A stretch of 64,000 nt of DNA, taken from assembly GCF_900115865.1 (NCBI RefSeq), contig NZ_FOXY01000002.1, positions 372,001 to 436,000 of the forward strand. Reading direction: 5' to 3'. The stretch is from Donghicola eburneus. GTDB lineage: Bacteria > Pseudomonadota > Alphaproteobacteria > Rhodobacterales > Rhodobacteraceae. This document shows, one piece after another, positions 27,856 through 36,554 of the stretch. The stretch's first letter is position 1. Every line of letters begins with the position of its first letter. Both the position numbers and the translations under genes were made by a program. The notes under the pieces are model-generated. The model did no database searches and was not told where the DNA came from. It worked only from the letters and a program-made list of their open reading frames with translations.

Positions 27856-29396
27856 AATAGGCTGCCTTGCGTGGGGCCGCTGTCCTTGGGCTTTTTCGCG
27901 GGTTTCGCGGCACCACCGATTCTCATGCGGCCATCGGCGAATTCGATCTCGATCGCACCTGCGTTTTGCGCTGCCTCTTTGGTCGTGACGACGTGACTGT
28001 CGGCACGGACCACGGCATAGCCGCGTTCCAGCGTTTTGCGATAGCTGAGGGTTTCTAGCAGGCGGCCTGCTGCATCCAGTCTTTCGGCGCGTTTGTCGCT
28101 CAGGCGTTTGTGGCTATCGGCCAAGCGCTGCGTCAGACGGTCTAAATCTGCGGTTTGGCGCGTAATCTCGGCGCTCAGCGCCTCGGGGCGCAAACGGGCG
28201 GCGCGCGCAAGGAAGGCATCTTTGCGGTTGGCGCTAAGCCGAGTTTGAGCTGGTGTCAGGCGCGCAGCCAGTTTGGTGGTCCGGTCCGCTTCGGTCTGAA
28301 TGGCGCGGCGCAAGGTGGCGGGGCGCAAGGAGCCGCCCGCTTCGGACAGACGAAGGCGGCGCGCATCGACGCTACGGCGCAGGGCAGCGGGCAAACGTTC
28401 GGAGGCATAGTCCAGACGCTGACGGGCGGGTTCGACCAACCGTTCAGGGCGCGGCAGGGCGCGGGACAGATCGCGCAGGCGTTGGCCGCGCAGATCAAGC
28501 CCTCGGGTCAGGCCACGTCCCAAACGCGCGGCGAAATCATCCAGAGCAAACATCAGATCCGTGCGCACGGGCACCGCGATTTCCGCCGCTGCGGTGGGGG
28601 TTGGCGCACGGCGGTCACTGACAAAGTCGATCAGCGTGGTGTCGGTCTCGTGCCCCACCGCAGAAATCAGCGGGATGTCAGAGGCAGCGGCGGCGCGCGC
28701 AACGATTTCTTCGTTGAAACCCCAGAGGTCCTCGAGCGAGCCGCCGCCGCGCGCGACGATCAGCACATCGGGACGCGGCATAGCACCGCCGGGAGTCAGG
28801 CGGTTGAACCCTTCGATCGCGCGGGCCACTTCGGGGGCGCATTTTTCACCCTGCACGGCGACGGGCCAAATCAAGACCTTGCGCGGGAAGCGGTCGCGCA
28901 GGCGGTGCAGAATATCGCGGATCACCGCGCCAGAGGGCGAGGTCACCACACCGATGATCTCTGGCAGATAGGGCAAAGGCCGCTTGCGGGCGGGATCGAA
29001 CAGCCCCTCCCCCTCCAGCTTCTTCTTGCGGGCCTCAAGCATGGCCATCAGAGCGCCCACACCGGCGGGGCGCATATCCTCGATCACCATCTGATATTTC
29101 GACTGTCCGGGAAATGTGGTCAGACGGCCCGTAGCGATAACCTCCAGCCCTTCTTCGGGGCGGGTGGGAAAACGGCTTGCGACGCCCTTCCAGATAACCG
29201 AGGCCAGAACGGATTTGTCGTCTTTCAGGTCCAGATAGACATGACCTGACCGCGGAAAGGACACCCGCCCGATTTCTGCGCGAATCCGGATATGGCTGAA
29301 TTCGCCCTCGATCATGCGCTTTACCGCGCCTGACACCTCGGAGACGGTGAATTCTGGGGCATTGCCGCCCGGTGCCTCGTCCTCGAACAGGTCCAT
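27852..29396 (-). CDS. xseA: Exodeoxyribonuclease VII large subunit
   Basis: XseA is the catalytic large subunit of exonuclease VII, which degrades single-stranded DNA in both directions. The 514-residue protein has an N-terminal OB fold ('FTVSEVSGAVKRMIEGEF', 'GHVYLDLKDD') and the catalytic domain with 'VVTSPSGAVIRDILHRL', 'ARGGGSLEDLWGFNEE' and 'SAVGHETDTTLIDFVSD', followed by a long Arg/Leu/Ala coiled coil. The small subunit gene xseB is not in the window. It is divergent from purD, with 72 bases between. Confidence 0.96.
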   Translation of the reverse strand: MDLFEDEAPGGNAPEFTVSEVSGAVKRMIEGEFSHIRIRAEIGRVSFPRSGHVYLDLKDDKSVLASVIWKGVASRFPTRPEEGLEVIATGRLTTFPGQSKYQMVIEDMRPAGVGALMAMLEARKKKLEGEGLFDPARKRPLPYLPEIIGVVTSPSGAVIRDILHRLRDRFPRKVLIWPVAVQGEKCAPEVARAIEGFNRLTPGGAMPRPDVLIVARGGGSLEDLWGFNEEIVARAAAASDIPLISAVGHETDTTLIDFVSDRRAPTPTAAAEIAVPVRTDLMFALDDFAARLGRGLTRGLDLRGQRLRDLSRALPRPERLVEPARQRLDYASERLPAALRRSVDARRLRLSEAGGSLRPATLRRAIQTEADRTTKLAARLTPAQTRLSANRKDAFLARAARLRPEALSAEITRQTADLDRLTQRLADSHKRLSDKRAERLDAAGRLLETLSYRKTLERGYAVVRADSHVVTTKEAAQNAGAIEIEFADGRMRIGGAAKPAKKPKDSGPTQGSLF

Positions 29397-29468
29397 ACTT
29401 GCCTCGCTTGTTCTTTGGTTGATCCCAAACTAGAACGCCAGCAACGAAAACCCAAGCGGGAGTAGCCC

Positions 29469-30737
29469 ATGAACATCCTGATCCTTGGCGGCGGTGGCCG
29501 CGAACATGCGCTGGCGTGGGCCGTGTCGCAGAACCCCAAGTGCGATAAACTGATCGTCGCCCCCGGCAACGCGGGCATCGCACAGATCGCCACCTGCGCC
29601 ACACTGAACGCCGAGGACCCCGCAGCGGTCGTGCAGTTCGCTGAAGCCGAAGCCATTGATCTGGTCATCATCGGCCCCGAAGCGCCCTTGGCTGCGGGCG
29701 TCGCAGACCGCCTGCGCGAGGCCCAAATTCCCGTGTTCGGGCCCAATGCAGCGGCGGCCCGTCTGGAGGCCTCGAAAAGCTTTACCAAGGAAATCTGTGA
29801 CGCGGTTGGCGCGCCCACAGCTGCCTATGCTCGCTTTACCGATGCCGAGCCTGCCAAAGCCTATATCCGCGAGCAAGGCGCACCCATCGTGGTCAAGGCC
29901 GACGGTCTGGCGGCGGGCAAAGGCGTGATCGTCGCGATGGAAGTGGACGAAGCGCTGGCGGCGATTGACGACATGTTCGGCGGCGCATTCGGTGCGGCTG
30001 GCGCAGAGGTCGTGATCGAAGAATTCATGACCGGCGAAGAGGCCAGCTTCTTTGTATTGGTCGATGGCGAAGACGTGTTGCCTGTTGGCACCGCCCAAGA
30101 CCACAAGCGCGTGGGCGAAGGCGACACCGGCCCGAACACCGGCGGCATGGGTGCCTATTCGCCTGCCCCGATCATGGACGCGTCTGTGACCGACAAAGCA
30201 CTGGAAGAGATCGTGCGTCCAACCATGGCCGAGATGGCCCGTCGCGGCATGCCCTATTCGGGCGTTCTGTACGTGGGTCTGATGATCGAAGATGGGCAGC
30301 CGCGTCTGGTGGAATATAACGTCCGCTTTGGCGATCCCGAATGTCAGGTGCTGATGCTGCGCCTTGGCGCGCAGGCGCTGGACCTCATCCAAGCCTGTGC
30401 CGAGAGCCGCCTCTCAGAAGTCACCGTGAACTGGGCTGACGATCACGCGATGACCGTTGTCATGGCTGCCGAGGGCTATCCCGGCAGCTACGTCAAAGGC
30501 ACCGAAATCAAAGGGCTCGACGCAATCGAGAACGACAGCATGAACGTCGTCTTTCACGCGGGCACCAAAGCCGAAGGCGGCAAGGTCTTGGCTACCGGTG
30601 GCCGCGTATTGAACGTGACTGCGCGCGGTGAGAGCCTGCAAGAAGCCCGCGATCGTGCCTATGCTATGGTAGATCGGGTGGAATGGCCCGAAGGCTTCTG
30701 CCGCCGTGATATCGGCTGGCGTCAGCTGCAGCGTTGA
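29469..30737 (+). CDS. purD: Phosphoribosylamine--glycine ligase PurD
   Basis: PurD (GAR synthetase) joins glycine to phosphoribosylamine with ATP in purine synthesis. The 422-residue protein shows the N-terminal 'ILILGGGGREHALAW', the ATP-grasp elements 'PIVVKADGLAAGKGVIVA' and 'EEFMTGEEASFFVLVDG', and 'GPNTGGMGAYSPAP' and 'NVRFGDPECQVLM', all standard. Length and start are normal. A hairpin-rich element follows the stop, between it and the convergent FG-GAP gene. Confidence 0.97.
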   Translation: MNILILGGGGREHALAWAVSQNPKCDKLIVAPGNAGIAQIATCATLNAEDPAAVVQFAEAEAIDLVIIGPEAPLAAGVADRLREAQIPVFGPNAAAARLEASKSFTKEICDAVGAPTAAYARFTDAEPAKAYIREQGAPIVVKADGLAAGKGVIVAMEVDEALAAIDDMFGGAFGAAGAEVVIEEFMTGEEASFFVLVDGEDVLPVGTAQDHKRVGEGDTGPNTGGMGAYSPAPIMDASVTDKALEEIVRPTMAEMARRGMPYSGVLYVGLMIEDGQPRLVEYNVRFGDPECQVLMLRLGAQALDLIQACAESRLSEVTVNWADDHAMTVVMAAEGYPGSYVKGTEIKGLDAIENDSMNVVFHAGTKAEGGKVLATGGRVLNVTARGESLQEARDRAYAMVDRVEWPEGFCRRDIGWRQLQR

Positions 30738-30815
30738 GCGGGCTGGGGGCGCTGCCCCCTCTTGGCCTCGGGCCGAGGCCAATTCACCCCTGGGGTATTT
30801 TTGCCGAGATGAAGA
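30738..30815 (-). repeat. Three-hairpin intergenic element after FG-GAP gene
   Basis: Read on the minus strand directly after the FG-GAP gene stop: TTCATCTCGGC, AAAAATA, hairpin 1 ACCCC-A-GGGGT, hairpin 2 TTGGCCTCGG-C-CCGAGGCCAA (30762-30782), hairpin 3 GGGGGC-AGC-GCCCCC (30745-30759). The same order of parts occurs at 26166-26255. Hairpin 1 differs between the copies at one paired position on both arms. Confidence 0.72.
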
Positions 30816-31558
30816 TCAGGGCGCGCAGGAAAGCGCGCTCTGAATCGTTTGGGGGTCTTCGTATTTCGCAAGACGGCGCGATTTGAGTTCACCATCGACC
30901 AAAGTGGTCGCGATGACTTGGCTCCAGTCGCCATTTGCAGTGACGATCTCGGGCGTGCCGTCCCCTTCGCATGTGCGGATGCCACCAACGATATAAGGCC
31001 ACCCGATCTGGTGGTTGGTCAGGCCATCTTGGTCCGCGATGGGCGTCAGACGCACCGTGCTCTCGGTCTTTGAATGTTCGATCCGCGTATAGCGGTAGAT
31101 GCGCAGGGTTTTGTCCAAATGCGGGCGGTCGATATAGGCAATTTCCATGTTGCCGTCGCCATCCAGATCTTCTGCGCCGATCTTCGCGAGCCAGCGGTGC
31201 TTTCTGCCGATAAAGGGGGTCGCGATTAGCATCGACAATGTGCCTGTCGAGATACCGTAAATCGCAAGGCGCGAGCCGAGTTCCTCGTGGCTTTCGACCG
31301 TCAGAAGTTCGGCGCTGCCGTCGTTGTCGAGATCAACGATGAGCGGCTCGGTGTCTTCGAACACGATCTGCTTGGCCCATTCGAGCGAGAATTCGCGATC
31401 CTCGTCCGTGCGCACGATCAGCTTGGTGTATTCGACCGGATCGCCAAGGACCTCATGATCATAGCGCGTGGTCGGGCCATCATAGCCCGCCCACGTGATT
31501 GTCTCGGCCAGTGCCGGCGATGCCCCAAGGGCCAGAGCCAGTGTGACCGAGCGCAGCA

Positions 31559-31559
<1 letters not shown>
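30816..31559 (-). CDS. Exported FG-GAP/VCBS-like repeat protein
   Basis: This 247-residue protein has a signal peptide (about residues 1-18, ending ALAE) and two calcium-binding FG-GAP-like repeats: 'IVDLDNDGSAELLTVES' (about 75-91) and 'AEDLDGDGNMEIAYID' (about 130-145), with a third weaker one at 'CEGDGTPEIVTANG'. Such repeats form blades of a beta-propeller in extracytoplasmic proteins. The number of blades seen is too few for a full propeller, so the fold may be partial or diverged. The start codon shares one base with the ferredoxin stop (TGATG), so the pair is probably translationally coupled. Confidence 0.82.
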
Positions 31560-31963
<404 letters not shown>

Positions 31964-32036
31964 TCACTGGACTAGGCCAAGTCATTGTTTCAAGGTATCT
32001 TTGCCTGAAAACCGGTGAACACACGGTCGAGGAAGA

Positions 32037-32603
32037 GTGGTGACAAGGTTAAATTTACAGCTGTTTTCGCTGGGACTCGCGATGCTGGTCCAAGGCTGCG
32101 GCGGCGGAGTGATTACAACAGCTTACCTGTCCGAGCCCGACAGCATCGGGTATCACAGTGATGGTCCGGCGGGGGCAGCCCCCGGAACCTGCTGGGGGGT
32201 GGAGTTCACCCCGGCCGTCATTGAGACTGTGACCGAAGATATCCTTGTGGCACCGGCCAGCACTTTGCCAGACGGCACCCCCCAGCCGCCCGTCTATCGC
32301 ACCACCACGCGGCAAGAGATTGTGCAGGACCGCGGAGAGCAGTGGTTCGAGACACCTTGCGAAAAGGATTTGACCCCAGACTTCATCGCATCGCTACAAC
32401 GGGCGCTGGAATTGCGGGGCTATTTGCGGGGAAACCCTGACGGGGTTTTAGACATTCGAACCAAGCGGGCCATCCAGTCTTTTCAACGGGATTTCGGGCT
32501 GGACAGCGATGTCCTGAGTATGCGCGCTGCGCGGCAACTGGGGCTTGTCGCCTATGGCCGAGAAGAATTCGGCGTTGCCGAGACGCGACCGTCAGCCCGG
32601 TAA
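32037..32603 (+). CDS. Peptidoglycan-binding domain lipoprotein
   Basis: This 188-residue protein has a lipoprotein-type signal ending in 'AMLVQGC' (Cys near residue 21), a middle region with two Cys ('PGTCWG' and 'FETPCEK'), and a C-terminal PG_binding_1 domain with 'LQRALELRGYLRGNPDGVLDIRTKRAIQSFQRDFGL', quoted here only as its ends LQRALELRGY and SFQRDFGL. It is likely anchored in the outer membrane and facing peptidoglycan. The start is GTG 32037 or the adjacent GTG 32040, with GAGGAAGA just upstream. It is divergent from the ferredoxin gene (154-base gap). Confidence 0.82.
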   Translation: MVTRLNLQLFSLGLAMLVQGCGGGVITTAYLSEPDSIGYHSDGPAGAAPGTCWGVEFTPAVIETVTEDILVAPASTLPDGTPQPPVYRTTTRQEIVQDRGEQWFETPCEKDLTPDFIASLQRALELRGYLRGNPDGVLDIRTKRAIQSFQRDFGLDSDVLSMRAARQLGLVAYGREEFGVAETRPSAR

Positions 32604-32607
32604 ACGT

Positions 32608-32637
32608 AAAAAAGGGCGCGACCGAAGTACGCGCCCT
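32608..32637 (-). terminator. Terminator after the Deg protease gene
   Basis: AGGGCGCG (32613-32620) pairs with CGCGCCCT (32630-32637); on the minus strand the stem runs straight into TTTTTT. It also lies just behind the convergent lipoprotein gene and may act in both directions. Confidence 0.8.
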
Positions 32638-32666
32638 CCTCCCTGTTTTTTTTGGCGCAGACCAGA

Positions 32667-34130
32667 TTAGTCCTGTTCGACGGTCAGCGCGACAAAGCGT
32701 GGCTCGCCCATGCGGCGGATCAGCAACAGCAGCGACTTGCGGCCAGCATCGCGGGTTTCCTCGATGCGGGTTTGCAGGTCATCGATCGCTTCGATCGGCT
32801 GCTGGCCAGCCTCAGTGATTACGTCGCCTGCACGCAGACCCTTTTCATAGGCTTCGCTATCTTCTGCGACCTCTGTGATGACCAGGCCTTTGCTTGCGGG
32901 CGGCAGTTCCAGTTCCGAGCGTACTTCGTCGGTCAATTCCGACAGGCTCATGCCTAGAACTTCGGCGCTCGACGGTTCAGCCATTTCCGCAGGTGCGGTA
33001 GCTTCGCTGCCTTCGGCTGTTTCGCGGCGGCCCAACGTCACCAGAATGGTCTGGCTCTTGCCTTCGCGGAACACGACCACGCGGACTGCTTTGCCATCGG
33101 GGGTATCGCCGACCTGACGGACCAAGCTACGGGTGTCTTCGACTTCGACACCGTCAAAGCTGGTGATCACATCGCCTGCCAGAATGCCAGCATCCTCGGC
33201 AGGACCCGGAGGTACGTCGGTGACTAGAGCACCCTTAGCCTCTTCGAGGCCCATTGCTTCGGCCACATCAGGCGTCACGTCCTGAATGCGGACACCCAGC
33301 CAGCCACGGCGGGTTTCGCCAAACTCTTGCAGCTGATCGACAACTTTGGACACGACGTTGGATGCCATCGAGAAACCAATGCCGATTGAGCCACCGTTGG
33401 GCGAAAGAATCGCGGTGTTCACACCAACGACTTCACCAGTCATGTTGAACAGCGGGCCGCCGGAATTGCCGCGGTTGATCGCTGCGTCGGTCTGGATGTA
33501 GTCATCATAGCTGCCCGACAGCTCGCGATTGCGGGCCGAGACGATACCAGCCGACACAGAGAAGCTCTGCCCCAGCGGGTTGCCAACGGCCAGCACCCAG
33601 TCGCCGACGCGGGCGGTGTCGCTGTCACCGAAGGGCACAAACGGCAGCGGCTCTTCGGCTTCTACCTTCAGGAGGGCAATATCGGTTTTGGGATCAGTGC
33701 CAATCACCTCTGCGGCCAAATTCTTGCCACTGGTGAATTCGATCATGATCTCGTCTGCGTTTTCGATCACGTGGTTATTGGTCACCACAAAGCCGTCTTC
33801 GCTGATCACGAAGCCAGACCCGAGGGCCGAGCTACGACGCGGCTGCTGGGGACCGTTCGGGTTCTGGAACTGGCGGAAAAAGTCTTCGAAGGGCGAACCT
33901 TCGGGCACCTGAGGACCGGGGCCGGTATTGACCTCGACCATGGTCGACGTGGTGATGTTCACCACCGCAGGACTGACTTGCTCGGCAAGATCGGCAAAGC
34001 TATCGGGGGCCGCTTTGACGGTGGTCGCTAGACCTTGGGCCATCGTCATAACCGCGACCAGCCCCGCCATGACAACCATCCGAGCCGAAGTCGTGCTGCG
34101 GCGTGCAATCGTCTGAGTCTGGGAATTCAA
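32667..34130 (-). CDS. Deg-family periplasmic serine endoprotease
   Basis: This is a 487-residue HtrA/DegP-type protease with a signal peptide, a trypsin-like domain and two PDZ domains. The catalytic triad is visible: His in 'VTNNHVIENAD', Asp in 'KTDIALLKV' and Ser in 'RGNSGGPLFN'. PDZ1 starts near 'RGWLGVRIQDV' and PDZ2 near 'LVITEVAEDSEA'. I set the start at TTG 34130: AAGGAG is 7 bases upstream and the frame then begins just before a good signal sequence. Upstream in-frame codons to 34175 have no ribosome site. It follows hflK-hflC-DUF2065, all membrane quality control genes. Confidence 0.93.
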   Translation of the reverse strand: MNSQTQTIARRSTTSARMVVMAGLVAVMTMAQGLATTVKAAPDSFADLAEQVSPAVVNITTSTMVEVNTGPGPQVPEGSPFEDFFRQFQNPNGPQQPRRSSALGSGFVISEDGFVVTNNHVIENADEIMIEFTSGKNLAAEVIGTDPKTDIALLKVEAEEPLPFVPFGDSDTARVGDWVLAVGNPLGQSFSVSAGIVSARNRELSGSYDDYIQTDAAINRGNSGGPLFNMTGEVVGVNTAILSPNGGSIGIGFSMASNVVSKVVDQLQEFGETRRGWLGVRIQDVTPDVAEAMGLEEAKGALVTDVPPGPAEDAGILAGDVITSFDGVEVEDTRSLVRQVGDTPDGKAVRVVVFREGKSQTILVTLGRRETAEGSEATAPAEMAEPSSAEVLGMSLSELTDEVRSELELPPASKGLVITEVAEDSEAYEKGLRAGDVITEAGQQPIEAIDDLQTRIEETRDAGRKSLLLLIRRMGEPRFVALTVEQD

Positions 34131-34243
34131 TTGGGGTCTCCTTCTGGAACACGAGCCGTGTGCATTGTTGAACACCTAGGGTCGCGTTAACGCAACACAA
34201 AGGCCGGTAAGATTATCTCAAGACGATGTGATGAGATGAAACT

Positions 34244-34441
34244 TCACTGCGGCAAGGCATCGAAGGTTATCGCAACCAGCGCGACACCGACCGCCATCGC
34301 CGCCAAACCCATCATCCGGCGGTCTTCTGTCGACAGCTGCCTCATGGCTTCGAGCATACGCTCAATAAGCGAAGGGGCCAGCGCATAGGCCAGCCCCTCG
34401 ATCACCAGAACCAGCCCTATGGCCAGAATGGCAGTTTGCAT
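34244..34441 (-). CDS. DUF2065 small membrane protein
   Basis: This 65-residue protein has two hydrophobic segments ('AILAIGLVLVIEGLAYALAP' and 'MGLAAMAVGVALVAITF') and the pattern of DUF2065 (YjeT-like), a small inner-membrane family commonly encoded beside hflKC. Its start shares one base with the hflC stop (TGATG), so it is translationally coupled. The function is unknown; constant linkage suggests a partner or regulator of the HflKC/FtsH complex. Confidence 0.88.
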   Translation of the reverse strand: MQTAILAIGLVLVIEGLAYALAPSLIERMLEAMRQLSTEDRRMMGLAAMAVGVALVAITFDALPQ

Positions 34442-35328
34442 CAGTTGGCTCCGGCCTCTGGATTGTCGTTCTTCAGATAGTCAAAGAACTGGCTGTTCGG
34501 AGTCATCACCATGCTGCTGTTGCCACCCTGAAGGGCGTTCTCATAGGCCTGCAAAGACCGGTAGAAGGCAAAGAACTCTGGGTCAGCGCCAAATGCTTCG
34601 GCGAACACATTGTTCCGCTGCGCGTCAGCTTCACCGCGAACGATTTGCGCTTCGCGCTCTGCCTCGGACAGGGTTTCCACCACGGTACGATCTGCGGTCG
34701 CACGCACACGCTGCGCCGCTTCGTTACCACGGGCGATCTCGTCAGCGGCTTCGCGTTCACGCTCGGCGCGCATACGGGCAAAGGTGGCCTCAAGGTTCTG
34801 CATCGGCAGGTTGGTCTGCTTCAGGCGCACGTCCACCACGTCCAGACCCAAGCTACGCGCTTGGACACGGGCGTTGTCGCGAATACGCAGCATCAGCGAG
34901 CCGCGCTCCTCGGAGAGGATGGTGTCCGAGGTGACCTGATCAGCACCCAGGACTTCGCGGATCTGCGCGTTCAAGATCGAGCTCAGGCGGTCTTCGGCGG
35001 CACGAATGCCCCCTACACCAACGGCCTGACGGAACTGCACGACATCGGCGATGCGGTAGCGCGCGAATGCGTCAACGACCAAACGACGATCATCCGACGG
35101 CGTGACCTCGATCACATCGGTGTCCAGAGACAAGATGCGATCGTCATATTTCACAACGTCTTGGATCAGCGGAATCTTGATCGCGAGGCCGGGCTCTTCC
35201 TTGACCGCTTTGATCTGACCGAACTGCAAGACAAGCGCCTTCTCGCGTTCGTCGACCACATAGAGCGAGGACAGAATAACCGCGATAACGACGACGATGG
35301 CGGGCAGGATGATGGCTGATTTACGCAT
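34441..35328 (-). CDS. hflC: Protease modulator HflC
   Basis: HflC is a SPFH/prohibitin-family protein that, with HflK, encloses the membrane protease FtsH. The 295-residue protein has one N-terminal transmembrane helix ('AIILPAIVVVIAVILSSLYVV', quoted in part as ILPAIVVVIAVILSSLYV), a SPFH domain with 'GLAIKIPLIQDVVKYDDRIL', quoted in part, and a coiled coil rich in Ala, Arg and Glu ('ARMRAEREREAADEIARGNE', about residues 185-205). The stop codon of hflK ends one base before the hflC region begins, so the two are coupled. Confidence 0.95.
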   Translation of the reverse strand: MRKSAIILPAIVVVIAVILSSLYVVDEREKALVLQFGQIKAVKEEPGLAIKIPLIQDVVKYDDRILSLDTDVIEVTPSDDRRLVVDAFARYRIADVVQFRQAVGVGGIRAAEDRLSSILNAQIREVLGADQVTSDTILSEERGSLMLRIRDNARVQARSLGLDVVDVRLKQTNLPMQNLEATFARMRAEREREAADEIARGNEAAQRVRATADRTVVETLSEAEREAQIVRGEADAQRNNVFAEAFGADPEFFAFYRSLQAYENALQGGNSSMVMTPNSQFFDYLKNDNPEAGAN

Positions 35329-35329
35329 C

Positions 35330-36490
35330 TTAGTTACCTCCCTGCGAGCTGTTTCGATTCAGTTCATTAAGCGGCAGGTAAGGCACGACATTGCCGCCGT
35401 TTTCACCGCTGACCAGCGCCTCGTCCAGAATGGTCTTGTCGACACTGCCAAGGACCTTTTCCATCGTCTCGATATAGAGACGGCGGCGGGTCACTTCGGG
35501 CGCTTTCTCGTACTCGGCCAAAACAGCGCTGAAGCGCGATGCTTCACCCAAGGCGTCGTTCACTACGCGGGCACGGTAGCCTTCGGCCTCTTCGAGGGTC
35601 TGAGCCGCTTCACCGCGGGCTTCCGCCAGAACACGGTTCGCATAGGCATCCGCCTGACGCTGCAGACGATCACGCTCTTGCTCAGCAGCCTGCACTTCGC
35701 GGAAGGCATCAATCACTTCGCTCGGCGGGTCTGCACGATCAAGGTTCACACGCACAACGCTGATGCCGCTGTCATATTCGTCCAGCGTCGCTTGAATGTT
35801 CTGCATTGCGGTATCCGCAATCAGACCACGGTCACGGTTCAGGATCGGCGCAAGGGTCGAGGCCGCGATGATTTCGCGCATGACCGACTCGGACACAGCC
35901 TGAACCGTCAACTGGGGATCACGGATGTTGAACAGCAATTTCGCGGGGTCGTTGATATTCCAAACGACTTGGAAGTCGATGTCCACGATGTTTGCATCAG
36001 TGGTCAGCATCAGGCCATTGCCATTTCCGCCGCGCGAGACGCCCACGTCTTCGGTCCGTTCCGAGGTCACATTGATAACTTCTGCAGTCACCAGCGGCCA
36101 AGGCGCGAAGTTCAGACCAGGATTGCCAGTGCTGTAATATTCGCCAAGGAACAGTTCAACAGACTGTTCTTCGGGTTTCACGGTGTAAAAGCTGCCGAAC
36201 GCCCACAAGGCAACTGCCGCCAATACGCCGAGCCCAATGGTGCCGCGGCCCAAGCTTGGTCCGCCGCCGCCATTGCCACCACCGGTCGAGCCACCGTTGC
36301 CACCGCGACCGCCCATCAGGACGCGCAGCTGCTCTTGGCCCTTTTTCACCAGTTCGTCGATTTCGGGGATTTGGTCATTGCCCTTAGGAGGACGCTGGCC
36401 ATTGTTGTCGCCACCCCCTCCGTTCGATCCGCGGTTGCCACCGCCACCAGAGCCTCCGCCGCCCCAGGGGCCGCTCCCGTTTCCAGCCAT
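35330..36490 (-). CDS. hflK: Protease modulator HflK
   Basis: HflK is the partner of HflC. The 386-residue protein starts with a cytosolic glycine- and asparagine-rich region of about 85 residues (for example GGGGSGGGGNRG), then a transmembrane helix ('GLGVLAAVALWAFGSFY') and a SPFH domain with 'VKPEEQSVELFLGEY' and 'NPGLNFAPWPL', and a C-terminal coiled coil. The Gly/Asn-rich N-terminus is usual for HflK. An unusual perfect 12-bp hairpin lies just upstream, between gor and hflK. Confidence 0.95.
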   Translation of the reverse strand: MAGNGSGPWGGGGSGGGGNRGSNGGGGDNNGQRPPKGNDQIPEIDELVKKGQEQLRVLMGGRGGNGGSTGGGNGGGGPSLGRGTIGLGVLAAVALWAFGSFYTVKPEEQSVELFLGEYYSTGNPGLNFAPWPLVTAEVINVTSERTEDVGVSRGGNGNGLMLTTDANIVDIDFQVVWNINDPAKLLFNIRDPQLTVQAVSESVMREIIAASTLAPILNRDRGLIADTAMQNIQATLDEYDSGISVVRVNLDRADPPSEVIDAFREVQAAEQERDRLQRQADAYANRVLAEARGEAAQTLEEAEGYRARVVNDALGEASRFSAVLAEYEKAPEVTRRRLYIETMEKVLGSVDKTILDEALVSGENGGNVVPYLPLNELNRNSSQGGN

Positions 36491-36518
36491 ATAGCCTCTT
36501 CCCTTTCGTTTTTCTGTT

Positions 36519-36548
36519 AGGCTTTGCCCTAAGGTGAGGGCAAAGCCT
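36519..36548. repeat. Perfect 12-bp hairpin between gor and hflK
   Basis: AGGCTTTGCCCT (36519-36530) and AGGGCAAAGCCT (36537-36548) form a perfect 12-bp inverted repeat with a 6-base loop. On neither strand is it followed by a T run, so it may be an RNA-processing or regulatory hairpin and not a classical terminator. Confidence 0.7.
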
Positions 36549-36554
36549 GAGAAT

